Origin: Bryobacterales bacterium
Lineage (GTDB): Bacteria; Acidobacteriota; Terriglobia; Bryobacterales; Bryobacteraceae
Reading direction: 5' to 3'
Length of the DNA stretch: 49,559 nucleotides
NCBI GenBank assembly: GCA_027459465.1
Contig: DAIDIH010000368.1
Location: 1-49,559, forward strand
Below the pieces are notes generated by a model that had not been told where the DNA came from, made no database searches, and was given only the letters and a program-made list of their open reading frames with translations. Position numbers and translations under genes: made by a program. Positions 34,907-43,583 of the stretch are shown in pieces (positions within the stretch are counted from its first letter, which is position 1; each line of letters begins with the position of its first letter).

Positions 34907-37087
34907 ATGGAGAGCACGCGGAGAGAGTTTGTGGCGCAGGTTGCGGGAACGGCGGCGGCGTGGGCGCAGGGCGGGACGGCCGCGGCCGGTGGCGCGGATT
35001 GGTACGACAGGCCGATGCGGTGGGCGCAGTTGGCGTTCGTCGAGGACGACCCGGGGAATTACGATCCGAATTTCTGGCTGGATTATTTCGGGCGGATTCA
35101 TGCGGAGGCGGCGTGTTTGAGCGCGGGCGGGTGCGTGGCGTTTTATCCGACTCGAGTGCCGCTGCATTACCGGAGCCGGTGGCTGGGCAGCACGGACCCG
35201 TTCGGGGATATGGTTCATGGGTGCCGGAAGCTGGGGATGAACGTGGTGGCGCGGACGGATCCTCACGCGGCGCACCAGGATGTGTATGACGCGCATCCGG
35301 ACTGGATCGCGGTGGACGCGGAGGGGAACAAGCGGCGGCACTGGGCGGACAAGGATTTTTGGGTGACGTGCGCGCTGGGTCCGTACAACTTCGAGTTCAT
35401 GACGGCGGTGACGGAAGAGATTGTGCGGATGTACGGCGTGGACGGGGTGTTCAGCAACCGGTGGTCGGGGTCGGGGATGTGTTACTGCGAGCACTGCCGG
35501 GAGAACTTCCGGAAATTTTCGGGGATGGAGTTGCCGCGGACGCTCGATCCGCAGAATCCTGCGCGGCGGGAGTATATCGTGTGGCGGCAGGCGCGGTTGT
35601 TTGAGCTGTGGCGGCTGTGGGATGGGCGGATCAAGGCGATCAATCCGCACGCCGCGTTTCTGGCGAATGCGGGCGGCGGGGCGCTGAGCACGCTGGACAT
35701 GAAGACAATCGGGGAACTGGCGCCGACACTGTTCGCGGACCGGCAGGGGCGGAGCGGGCTGATGCCTTCGTGGGCGGCGGGGAAGAACGGGAAAGAGTAC
35801 CGGGCGGCGCTGGGGCGGAAGGCGATCGCGGGGATTACGAGCGTTGGGCTGGAAGACGAGTTCCGGTGGAAGGACTCGGTGCAGAACGGGGATGAGATCC
35901 GGTTGTGGATGGCGGATGGCGTGGCGCAGGGGCTGCGGCCATGGTTTGTGAAGTTCAACGCGAAGCCGATTGACAAGCGATGGCTGCCGGTGATCGAGCA
36001 GATGTATGTGTGGCATGCGAAGCACGAGCAGTATCTGCGGAATGAGCGGCCTTTGGCGCGGGTGGGGATGGTGTACTCGCAGCAGACGGCGGAGTTTTAT
36101 GGCGGCGAGCGGGCGCGGGAGAAGGTGGAGAACGAGATTCTGGGGTTTTACCAGGCGATGGTGGAGGCTCGGATTCCGTTCGAGATGGTGCATGACGGGC
36201 TGATGGATCAGGATCATTTGGCGGGATTCCGGACGCTGATTCTGCCGAACGTCGCGGCTTTGACGGAGGCGCAGTGCGCGCAGATCCGCGACTTTGCCGC
36301 GCGGGGCGGGAGCGTGGTGGCGTCGTATGAGACGTCGCTTTACGACGAGTGGGGCAAGGGGCGGAAGGACTTCGGGTTGGCGGAATTGTGGGGTGCTACG
36401 TTCGACGGGCGGCGGGAAGGGCCGATGCGGAATTCGTACCTGACGCTGGAGCGCGAGGCGGCGGGGAAGTTTCATCCGATGCTTGCGGGGTTAGAAGACG
36501 CGACGCGGATTATCAACGGCGTGAACCGGGTGGGAGTAAGTGAGAGTGGGACGAACCGGGTGTGGCCACTTACTGTGGTGCCGAGTTATCCGGACTTACC
36601 GATGGAGGAGGTATTTCCGCGGCCGGCGAAGCGGCGCGATCCGGGGGTGGTGGTGCGGGAGAGGGGGGCCTCGCGGGTGGTGTATTTTCCGTGGGACATC
36701 GGGCGGACGTACTGGCAGGTGCTGAACGTGGATCATGGGAAGTTACTTGGGAACGCGATCCGGTGGGCGACGGATGAAGCGCCGGTGGTGACGGTGGAGG
36801 GGCCCGGGGTGATCGATCTCGCGGTGTGGGAGCAGAAGGATTCGATGACGGTGCATCTGGTGAACCTGACGAATCCGATGATGATGAAGGGGCCGGTGCG
36901 GGAGGTGGTTCCGCTGGCGGGGCAGAAGGTGCGGGTGCGGATTCCAAAGGGGCGGCGGGCGGCGGGGGCGCGGTACTTAGTGGCGGATCGCGCGGCGCAG
37001 TACCGAAAGAGTGGGGATGCTTTGGAGTTCGAGACATCTCAGATCGGAGTGCATGAAGTGCTTGCGGTGGATTTGGCGCGGGGCTAG
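34907..37087 (+). CDS. Glycosidase-like protein (hypothetical glycosyl hydrolase 6 plus beta-galactosidase trimerisation domain)
   Basis: A 726-residue protein. The N-terminus (STRREFVAQVAGTAAAWAQG) looks like a twin-arginine signal. Residues ~40-350 form a TIM barrel of the hypothetical-glycosyl-hydrolase-6 kind: MRWAQLAFVEDDPGNYDPNF, VVARTDPHAAHQDVYDAHPD and GVDGVFSNRWSGSGMCYCEH. The segment from ~385 to 560 resembles the GH42 beta-galactosidase trimerisation domain (RVGMVYSQQTAEFYGG, then FRTLILPNVAALTEAQCAQI). A beta-rich C-terminal domain follows. A ribosome site (AAGGAGACG) precedes the ATG. The substrate is unknown. Its TAG shares bases with the stop of the convergent esterase gene. 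Confidence 0.78.
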   Translation: MESTRREFVAQVAGTAAAWAQGGTAAAGGADWYDRPMRWAQLAFVEDDPGNYDPNFWLDYFGRIHAEAACLSAGGCVAFYPTRVPLHYRSRWLGSTDPFGDMVHGCRKLGMNVVARTDPHAAHQDVYDAHPDWIAVDAEGNKRRHWADKDFWVTCALGPYNFEFMTAVTEEIVRMYGVDGVFSNRWSGSGMCYCEHCRENFRKFSGMELPRTLDPQNPARREYIVWRQARLFELWRLWDGRIKAINPHAAFLANAGGGALSTLDMKTIGELAPTLFADRQGRSGLMPSWAAGKNGKEYRAALGRKAIAGITSVGLEDEFRWKDSVQNGDEIRLWMADGVAQGLRPWFVKFNAKPIDKRWLPVIEQMYVWHAKHEQYLRNERPLARVGMVYSQQTAEFYGGERAREKVENEILGFYQAMVEARIPFEMVHDGLMDQDHLAGFRTLILPNVAALTEAQCAQIRDFAARGGSVVASYETSLYDEWGKGRKDFGLAELWGATFDGRREGPMRNSYLTLEREAAGKFHPMLAGLEDATRIINGVNRVGVSESGTNRVWPLTVVPSYPDLPMEEVFPRPAKRRDPGVVVRERGASRVVYFPWDIGRTYWQVLNVDHGKLLGNAIRWATDEAPVVTVEGPGVIDLAVWEQKDSMTVHLVNLTNPMMMKGPVREVVPLAGQKVRVRIPKGRRAAGARYLVADRAAQYRKSGDALEFETSQIGVHEVLAVDLARG

Positions 37088-38580
37088 TTGGCCGAGTGGA
37101 TGGGCATCGGGCCGAACATGGGGACGGCCATGTCGAGTTCGTCGGTGAGGTTGCAAAACGGGTCCTTGCCGTAGCCGTAGTAGAGGGCAGCGCCTTGGGG
37201 GAGTTTGCCCTGGATGTGGAGACGGACGGTGCTGGCCTCGGCGGGGTCGATGGTGACTTTGTAGATGAGGGGGACTTCGGCGCCGTCGGGGGTGTGGACG
37301 GAGAAGCCGGCGATGCGGCCTGGGGCGGTGAGGCGGCCGTTGACGCCATAGAAGCCGACAGCGATGACGCCGCCGCCCGAGAAGGCGCTGACGGGGTGGG
37401 GGCCGGGCTTGAAGGCGCCGCAGCCTCCGAGGGCGGGATAGAGATCGTGGCAGGCTCGGCGGGCCAGGCGCATGCCGAGGCGCTTGAGATCGGGGGTGCT
37501 GATGTGGATGCCGTCGTCGAGGGAGAGGTCGACGGAGGCGACCATGCCGGAGTGAGGGATGCGGGATTCGGCCTGAAGCTGGGCTTCCTGGATCTGGTTC
37601 CACGGAACGACGTTGGTGGCGTTGACATGGCGGCCGATTTGGACGTAGTAGAAGGGGAGGTTGGGATCGCCGAAGTCGCTACGGACGGCGGCTACGAATT
37701 GCACGAAGCGGGTTTCAAAGTTCGGGGCGGCGCTGGGGGTCGAGTCGGATTCTCCCTGATACCAGAGGACGCCTTTGACGTGGCCGCCGACGGCGCGGAA
37801 GCGGCGAAGCATGGAGCCGTAGAGGCTCTGGCCGGCGCGGTCGCGGAGCGAGGGAGACCACTCTTCGATCGAGGTGCCGCCGTGGGCGCAGGGGATGAGG
37901 CCGACGGGGATGCCGGTGAATTTCAGCATATCGACGGCGAAGGGGAGGCCGAGGCCGGCGCCCTTTTTGCGGCTGGCGATGTAGGCGGCGAGTTTGTCGC
38001 CGGTGAAGCGTTCGGGCACGCGGTTGGCGTTGAGGGGCCAGTGGATGGGGTCGACTGCGTTGACGGTGGTGTGGAGGGGTTCCTGGGCGATGGCCCAGGT
38101 ATCGGTCATGTCGAAGGTGTGGACGAGGGGGTCGGGGGGCTGGACGTCGATGAGGTCGCCGTGGCCTTCCATGTTGGACTGGCCGGCGAGGATCCAGAGG
38201 TCGCCGACGAGGAGGTCGTTGATGGTGAGGACGATGGGGGAGTCGCGGAGGCGGATTTCGATGCGATAGGGGCCACCGGAGGGGACGTTGTGGAGGGTGC
38301 CGGACCAGTTGCCGCGCTGGACGCGGGCGAAGGAGATCCAGTCGAAGCCGGCGACGGGACCGGTGCGGGAGCTGAGGCGGAGTTCGACGAATTTGCCGTT
38401 GGCTTTGCGGCTGGCGGCGGCGCCGTTGAGGGGGATGTCGGCGAGGCCGGCGGAGTTACGCTGGAAGACCTGATGATCGGCAGCGCCTCCGGTGACGCGG
38501 AGTTCCTGGCCGGGGAGCGTGGGGAGAAACAGCGCGGCCAGAGCCGCGAGGGGGAGGACGGACTTCATGGCGGGCTTCAT
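37084..38580 (-). CDS. Sialate O-acetylesterase-like SGNH hydrolase
   Basis: A 498-residue exported esterase of the SASA (sialate O-acetylesterase) family. The start is placed at ATG 38580 (MKPAMKSVLPLAALAALFLP), with a second candidate ATG at 38568; the longer frame is unlikely. Catalytic elements are the serine block LWILAGQSNMEGHG, the conserved GVLWYQGESDS and the C-terminal Asp/His block DGIHISTPDLKRLG. An insert with PHTVSAFSG-type beta structure lies near the end. It probably removes acetyl groups from sialic acid or from plant-glycan sugars outside the cytoplasm. It converges with the preceding gene, stops overlapping in CTAG. Confidence 0.87.
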   Translation of the reverse strand: MKPAMKSVLPLAALAALFLPTLPGQELRVTGGAADHQVFQRNSAGLADIPLNGAAASRKANGKFVELRLSSRTGPVAGFDWISFARVQRGNWSGTLHNVPSGGPYRIEIRLRDSPIVLTINDLLVGDLWILAGQSNMEGHGDLIDVQPPDPLVHTFDMTDTWAIAQEPLHTTVNAVDPIHWPLNANRVPERFTGDKLAAYIASRKKGAGLGLPFAVDMLKFTGIPVGLIPCAHGGTSIEEWSPSLRDRAGQSLYGSMLRRFRAVGGHVKGVLWYQGESDSTPSAAPNFETRFVQFVAAVRSDFGDPNLPFYYVQIGRHVNATNVVPWNQIQEAQLQAESRIPHSGMVASVDLSLDDGIHISTPDLKRLGMRLARRACHDLYPALGGCGAFKPGPHPVSAFSGGGVIAVGFYGVNGRLTAPGRIAGFSVHTPDGAEVPLIYKVTIDPAEASTVRLHIQGKLPQGAALYYGYGKDPFCNLTDELDMAVPMFGPMPIHSAN

Positions 38581-38708
38581 TCTAACATCCGGGTTTCGCC
38601 GTCTGGCGTCAAAACGGCGGATGGTCCGCCCCATGGAGATAGTTCGGCGGGCGGATGGGTTTGCTGCCGACTGCGATTCCCGTCGGGGCTGGTAGGCTGG
38701 GAGCGAGG

Positions 38709-39422
38709 ATGATGACGAGCCTGTGGTACGGGGCGGCGCCCGCGGCGGGGGTGGCGTGGTTTGGCTGGGCGGTGCGTGGGCGGACGTCGCAGGTATTTGC
38801 GCCGTCGGTCTACCGGGGCGCGAGGGACCGGAAGTCGGTGGCGCTGACGTTTGACGACGGACCGTCGGAGTCGACGCCCCGGCTTCTGGAGCTATTGGCG
38901 CGCGAGGGCGTCAAGGCGACGTTCTTTTTTTGTGGGAAGAATGTGAGGAGGCTGCCGGGGGTGGCGCGGGATGCGGCCGCGGCAGGGCACGAGATCGGGA
39001 ACCATACGGAAAACCACGCGCGGCTATGGCTGCGAAGCGCGGCGTTCGTGCGCGAAGAGGTGATGGGCGGGCAGCGGACGATGGAAGAGGTGTGCGGCGT
39101 GAGGCCGCGATGGTTTCGGGCGCCGTATGGAGTGAGATGGCCGGGGCTTGCGGCGGCGCAGAGGGAAGCGGGGTTGACGGGGGTGATGTGGACGGTGCTT
39201 GGTCGGGATTGGAAGTTGCGGGCGGAAGGAATTGAGGAGCGGTTGCTCGGCGGGGCGTGCGGAGGCGCGATACTCTGTTTACATGACGGCCGGAGCGTTG
39301 TGCCGGATCCGGACATTACGCAGACGCTCGAAGCCGTGCGGCGCGTGATACCGGCGCTTCGCGACCGCGGATTCCAGTTTGAGACGGTGACTCAAATCTT
39401 ATGCCCGACCAAGACGACGTAA
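38709..39422 (+). CDS. Polysaccharide deacetylase (NodB-homology domain), membrane-anchored
   Basis: A 237-residue protein starting at ATG 38709 or 38712, both just after a GGGAGCGAGG ribosome site. One hydrophobic N-terminal segment (about residues 5-22) anchors or exports it. The carbohydrate-esterase-4 motifs are intact: VALTFDDGP (D49, D50), GHEIGNHTENH (H99, H103), RWFRAPYGVRWPG and the late LCLHDG. It should remove N- or O-acetyl groups from a sugar polymer or oligomer in a metal-dependent reaction. It overlaps the acyl carrier protein gene by 22 bp, tying deacetylation to an acyl-transfer pathway. Confidence 0.88.
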   Translation: MMTSLWYGAAPAAGVAWFGWAVRGRTSQVFAPSVYRGARDRKSVALTFDDGPSESTPRLLELLAREGVKATFFFCGKNVRRLPGVARDAAAAGHEIGNHTENHARLWLRSAAFVREEVMGGQRTMEEVCGVRPRWFRAPYGVRWPGLAAAQREAGLTGVMWTVLGRDWKLRAEGIEERLLGGACGGAILCLHDGRSVVPDPDITQTLEAVRRVIPALRDRGFQFETVTQILCPTKTT

Positions 39423-39673
39423 CCCAGCGCGTGATGCAAGTGATCGCGACGGCGCAGCATCTGGAGCCGGCGGCGGTGACGGAGGCGAGCACCTTCGAGG
39501 AACTGCATATCGATTCGCTCGATGGGATCAACATCCTGTTCGCGCTCGAAAACGAGTTCAACGTGAACATTCCGGACGAGGAGGCGCAGAAGCTGCGCTC
39601 GGTGAGCGAGATTGCGGAGGGGATCCGCAAGCTGCTCGAGGCGAAGGCCGGAAGCGCGGGCGCGGCGGTCTGA
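39401..39673 (+). CDS. Acyl carrier protein (specialised)
   Basis: A 90-residue acyl carrier protein. The phosphopantetheine attachment site is IDSLDGINILFALENEFNV with S39. The helix pattern VTQRVMQVIATAQHLEPAAV and EAQKLRSVSEIAEGIRKLL is standard for ACP. The length and its position between a deacetylase and a ketosynthase, rather than in a fab cluster, indicate a pathway-specific carrier. It overlaps the deacetylase gene and stands 2 bp before the ketosynthase GTG. Confidence 0.9.
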   Translation: MPDQDDVTQRVMQVIATAQHLEPAAVTEASTFEELHIDSLDGINILFALENEFNVNIPDEEAQKLRSVSEIAEGIRKLLEAKAGSAGAAV

Positions 39674-39675
39674 GC

Positions 39676-40884
39676 GTGCGGCGCGTAGTGGTCACCGGGC
39701 TCGGCGCGGTGACGGCATTCGGCGTGGGGGTGAAGCCGCTGTGGGAAGCGCTTTCAAGCGGGCGGCCGGGGTTTGCCGAGATCGAGGGCGTGGACTTAGC
39801 GAGGCTGCGGTTCCGGTTCGGGGCGCAGGTGCGGGGCTGGAACGGGGAAGAACATTTCGACCCGCGGGAGGCAACGCTACTCGACGTGTTCGCGCAGTAT
39901 GGCGCCGTGGCGGCGCGGGAGGCGATCCGGGCGGCGGGGGTGGAGTGGACGGGGGAGTTGCGGGAGCAGACGGCGATTGTGACGGGATCGTGCGTGGGCG
40001 GGCAAGGGAGCGAGGACGAGGAGTTCGTGGCGTTGTACGGGCGCAACAGTCCGCGAGTCAGCCCGCTGACGATTCCACGCATCATGGAGAATGCGGCGGC
40101 GAGCCGGATATCGCTCGAGCACGGGATTGTGGGGCCGGTGTATACGATTTCGACGGCGTGTTCGTCTTCGAATCATGCGCTGGGGCAGGCGTTTCATCTT
40201 GTGCGGTCGGGCGCGGTGGAGATGGCGGTTGCGGGCGGGAGCGAGGCGGTATTCAGCCTGGGCTTTTTGAAGGCGTGGGAGGCGATGCGGGTGGTGGCGC
40301 CGGACACGTGCCGGCCGTTTTCAGCGGACCGCAAGGGGCTGATCCTGGGCGAGGGGGCGGCGATGTTGGTGCTGGAGCCGATGGAGGCGGCGAAGGCGCG
40401 GGGCGCGACGATCTACGGGGAGATTGTGGGCTTTGGGATGTCGAGCGACGCGCATCATGTGACGCAACCGAGCGCGGAGGGGGCGGTGCGGGCGATGCGG
40501 GCGGCGCTGAAGGACGCGGGGCTGGCGGCGGAGGCGATCGAGTATGTGAACGCGCACGGCACGGGCACGCAGGCCAACGACTCGACCGAGACCGCGGCGC
40601 TGAAGTGCGTGTTTGGCGCTCACGCGGAACGGCTGCGCGTGAGTTCGACGAAGTCGATGCACGGGCACGCGCTCGGAGCGGCGGGGGCGATTGAAGCGGT
40701 AGCGACGCTGCTGGCACTGCGCGAGGGCGTGCTGCCGCCGACGGCGAATTACACGGCGCCGGACGCGGCATGCGACCTGGATGTGATTCCGAACGAGGCG
40801 CGGGCGGCGAAGTGCGAGTACGCGCTGTCGAATTCGTTCGCGTTCGGCGGGTTGAACGCGGTGGTTTGCTTCCGGGCGGCTTAG
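39676..40884 (+). CDS. Beta-ketoacyl-ACP synthase (KAS II/FabF family)
   Basis: A 402-residue condensing enzyme starting at GTG 39676. The Cys-His-His triad is intact: C162 in STACSSSNHALGQAF, H294 in NAHGTGTQANDSTE and H331 in STKSMHGHALGAAG, with K326. The N-terminal RRVVVTGLGAVTAFG and the C-terminal YALSNSFAFGGLNAVVCFR are standard. It elongates an acyl chain on the adjacent ACP. It may make an unusual fatty acyl group for a lipid or glycolipid rather than bulk fatty acids. Its TAG overlaps the stop of the convergent permease gene (TTAG). Confidence 0.92.
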   Translation: MRRVVVTGLGAVTAFGVGVKPLWEALSSGRPGFAEIEGVDLARLRFRFGAQVRGWNGEEHFDPREATLLDVFAQYGAVAAREAIRAAGVEWTGELREQTAIVTGSCVGGQGSEDEEFVALYGRNSPRVSPLTIPRIMENAAASRISLEHGIVGPVYTISTACSSSNHALGQAFHLVRSGAVEMAVAGGSEAVFSLGFLKAWEAMRVVAPDTCRPFSADRKGLILGEGAAMLVLEPMEAAKARGATIYGEIVGFGMSSDAHHVTQPSAEGAVRAMRAALKDAGLAAEAIEYVNAHGTGTQANDSTETAALKCVFGAHAERLRVSSTKSMHGHALGAAGAIEAVATLLALREGVLPPTANYTAPDAACDLDVIPNEARAAKCEYALSNSFAFGGLNAVVCFRAA

Positions 40885-42173
40885 TCCGGCTCGGTGGGGT
40901 GGAGTTCGAGCGGGGTGACGGGGTCGATGAACGGCCAGCAGAAGGCGCCGCAGAGGTAGACGGCGGCCATCGAGTAGAGGAAGATGTTCCAGTTGCCGTG
41001 GGTCAAGTGGAGGATGTAGCCGCCGGCGACGGGGGCGACGAAGCCGGCGAGGTTGCCGACCATGTTCATGGAGCCGGAGACGGTGCCGGCGAAGCGGCCG
41101 CCGATGTCCATGCAGGCGGTCCAGGAGGGGGGCATGACGAGGTCGTTGCAGAAGCTGGCGAGGCCCATGACGATCATGGCGAGCGGGGGGCTGTTCAACT
41201 GGCTGCAGAGAGCCATGAGGACGGAAGCGCCGACGAAAGCGGAAGTGGCGACGAGGCGGCGGGCGCGGGCGGTGCCGCCGATGTGGCGGGCCAGCGGCGC
41301 GAGGAGGAAACCGCACAGCAGAGCGCCGGTGCCGCCGAGCAGCAGTGGGAGAACGGAGTAGTTGGCGCTGGCCGCCTCAGACAGGTGGTGGCGCTCCTGG
41401 AGCCAGGTGGGCAGCCAGGTGATGTAGAAGTACCAGGGGTAGGTGAGGCAGAAGTATTGCAACCACAGGAGGAGCACATTGCGAGAGGTGGCGATTTTAC
41501 GCCAGGGGACGTGCGCATGTGTTGACGGCTGGGAAGCGCCGTGGTGGATGAGCGCGAGTTCGGCGGCGTTGACGCCGGGGTGGTCGGCCGGATTGTTGCG
41601 GTACCAGCGGGCGAAGAGGATGGCCCAGGCGATGCCGAGGATGCCGAAGACGGTGAAGGCCCAGCGCCAGTTCATCCAGGTGAGGCAGAGGACAACGAGT
41701 GGGGGCGTGAATGCCCCGCCCCAGCGGGCGAAGGTCCAGAGGATGCCCTGGGCGCGAGTGCGTTCGCCGTGTGGGAGCCAGGTGGCGAAGGCTTTGGTGA
41801 GATTGGGGAAGCAGCCGGCTTCGCCTGCGCCGAACAGGAAGCGGACGGTCACCATGGGGATGAAGGAGAACATCCAGCCCGAGAGGGCTTTGAAGGCGCT
41901 CCACCAGAGCACGATGCGGAGCAGGACGCCGCGGGCGCCGAGGCGGTCGCCGAGCCAGCCGCTGGGGACTTCGAACAGAGCATAGGCGAGGGCGAAGGCG
42001 CCGAAGACGTAGCCCATCTGCTCCTTGCTGAGGTGCAGGTCGCGCATGACGAGGGGGGCGGCCTGGGAGATGGAGACGCGGTCGATGTAGGACAGGATGG
42101 CAAGGGTGACGGCGAAGACGATGACCCAGTAGCGGGCGCGTGTTGGCGTTTCGGTGGCGTGGACGGGCGTCAC
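40881..42173 (-). CDS. MFS permease, anion:cation symporter type
   Basis: A 430-residue, roughly 12-segment permease. The start is a GTG at 42171-42173 overlapping the TGA of cutA (GTGA); the longer frame is a shadow of cutA. Family features are YIDRVSISQAAPLVMRDLHL in TM1, PSGWLGDRLGARGVLL (motif A) and GAGEAGCFPNLTKAFATWLP, typical of hexuronate/galactonate/phthalate symporters. It probably imports an organic acid such as a sugar acid. Coupling to cutA looks like operon economy rather than function. Confidence 0.88.
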   Translation of the reverse strand: MTPVHATETPTRARYWVIVFAVTLAILSYIDRVSISQAAPLVMRDLHLSKEQMGYVFGAFALAYALFEVPSGWLGDRLGARGVLLRIVLWWSAFKALSGWMFSFIPMVTVRFLFGAGEAGCFPNLTKAFATWLPHGERTRAQGILWTFARWGGAFTPPLVVLCLTWMNWRWAFTVFGILGIAWAILFARWYRNNPADHPGVNAAELALIHHGASQPSTHAHVPWRKIATSRNVLLLWLQYFCLTYPWYFYITWLPTWLQERHHLSEAASANYSVLPLLLGGTGALLCGFLLAPLARHIGGTARARRLVATSAFVGASVLMALCSQLNSPPLAMIVMGLASFCNDLVMPPSWTACMDIGGRFAGTVSGSMNMVGNLAGFVAPVAGGYILHLTHGNWNIFLYSMAAVYLCGAFCWPFIDPVTPLELHPTEPD

Positions 42174-42505
42174 TGGGCCGCCTCGGTGGGCTTCAGTTCG
42201 CTGGCAAGCCAGGTGAGGTAGGGTTCGGATCCGGTGTCGATGGGCACGGCGATGATCTCCGGTGTGGTGTAGGGATGGAGGACAGCGAGGCGGCGGCTCA
42301 GTTCGGCGAATAGCCGGCGGTCGGACTTGATAAGGAGCAGGGTCTCCGGGCTGTCCTCGATGGCGCCCTGCCAGCGATAGATGCTGCGGGCGCCGCCGAC
42401 GATGTTGACGCAAGCGGCCAGGCGGTCTTCCACGAGAGCGCGGGCGATTCGCGCAGCCTCGTCCACGTTGGGCGCGGTGCTGAGGATGAGGAGCGGCTGC
42501 GGCAT
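42170..42505 (-). CDS. cutA: Divalent-cation tolerance protein CutA
   Basis: A 111-residue CutA1-type trimeric protein starting at ATG 42505 (MPQPLLILSTAPN); an in-frame TTG further upstream is less likely. Conserved blocks are NVDEAARIARALVEDRLAACVN, IYRWQGAIEDSPETLLLIKS and YTTPEIIAVPIDTGSEPYLTW, each typical of the family. The precise role of CutA is debated; copper/divalent-cation binding is described for E. coli. It overlaps the permease gene by 4 bp. Confidence 0.92.
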   Translation of the reverse strand: MPQPLLILSTAPNVDEAARIARALVEDRLAACVNIVGGARSIYRWQGAIEDSPETLLLIKSDRRLFAELSRRLAVLHPYTTPEIIAVPIDTGSEPYLTWLASELKPTEAAQ

Positions 42506-42590
42506 TGCGTGGGACGTACCGGGAGCGGGCGGCTTGGCCAATAGGGGATTATACGAAATCCTGCCGCGTTCGCACTCCAGCCGCTCCGGG

Positions 42591-43577
42591 TTACCTCGAT
42601 TTTTGAGTTGACAGGAAGAGTCTGCCCCATTCGGTGTCGAGCGCGCGCCTGACCCTGGCGCGGCCGACGAAGTTGTACCCGTAGACGTCGTGGTACAAGA
42701 CGACGTGGAAGTGGAAGTCGACTCCTTCGATACTGTCGCCGACGACTTCGATGTCGCGTGGATCGCCGCAACCCAAGCCTTGTTCGTGCGCCAGGCGGAT
42801 GAAGGGGATGGACAGCGGATCGAAGCCCCTCATCTTCGCCGCGATCGCGTCGATTGCGACCATGTCCCCGGAGGCGAGGATGTAGTTCTTCACGAGGGGC
42901 TCCATGCAGCGCGGACCGGGGCCGTCGCCCGCGAAGGTTCCGTCCATCACCGCGAACAGGCCGGGATGGATTTCCTTTTGAATGGCGAGCAGGTCGACGA
43001 GGGTCTCATGAATCACCGCATGAGTCCAATGGCGTTTCTCGAAGAGGAGGCCGCCGAAGGCGTTCTTCCTCGCGCCGGTGATGGTGGGGAACACGTGGGT
43101 TTTCATGGTCGGCAGGTGGATGACGTTCGAGCCGACGAGCCGCTTGGGAATGCGGGTCCCTTCCGGGTAGACCTTGTCCAGGACGCGCATCTTCGCCTTC
43201 GGCGTGTATCGAATCCACTCCTCGCCTGCCTCGTATAAATGCACGTTGCGGAGGCCATACTTCCCGACCAAGACCTGCTTGTGCTTGTTGGCCACCTCGC
43301 CGCGGCGGGCGCTTACGCCGACGGTGCGGTTGTGGCAGCCGAAGAGGCTCTCTTTCCGATAGCCGTCTTCGAGGAGGGTTGCAATGACACCGTCAAGCTG
43401 CCAGGGGGTGGTGGAGCAGGCCGGATAGAAGAAGTGCCAGGAAATGTTGATCTTGAGCGCGGTTTCGTGGTTCTTCGGGACGAACTGCCTATAATCGGCG
43501 AGGCGCATGAGTCGCGGATCGTCGTGGAGGACGGTGGAAGGGGACGTTTTCAGAACCGCGACACGGGGCCGGGTCAT
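42591..43577 (-). CDS. DUF362 family protein
   Basis: A 328-residue protein with DUF362 features: ALKINISWHFFYPACSTTPW near the N-terminus, VIHLPTMKTHVFPTITGARKN and GLLFEKRHWTHAVIHETLVD centrally and FAVMDGTFAGDGPGPRCMEP, then ILASGDMVAIDAIAAKMRGF. No ferredoxin cysteine motifs are present, unlike many relatives. Function unknown. The segment 43201-43260 has 15 G and 19 C on the plus strand, unlike the G-rich surroundings, so the gene may be acquired. The exported small protein gene ends 6 bp upstream. Confidence 0.8.
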   Translation of the reverse strand: MTRPRVAVLKTSPSTVLHDDPRLMRLADYRQFVPKNHETALKINISWHFFYPACSTTPWQLDGVIATLLEDGYRKESLFGCHNRTVGVSARRGEVANKHKQVLVGKYGLRNVHLYEAGEEWIRYTPKAKMRVLDKVYPEGTRIPKRLVGSNVIHLPTMKTHVFPTITGARKNAFGGLLFEKRHWTHAVIHETLVDLLAIQKEIHPGLFAVMDGTFAGDGPGPRCMEPLVKNYILASGDMVAIDAIAAKMRGFDPLSIPFIRLAHEQGLGCGDPRDIEVVGDSIEGVDFHFHVVLYHDVYGYNFVGRARVRRALDTEWGRLFLSTQKSR

Positions 43578-43583
43578 GGGGCA

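Noticed and set aside
34889-36475. A 528-residue minus-strand frame opposite the glycosidase-like gene
   Set aside because: Arg/Pro/His-rich shadow without domains, and the opposite strand has a coherent multidomain protein.
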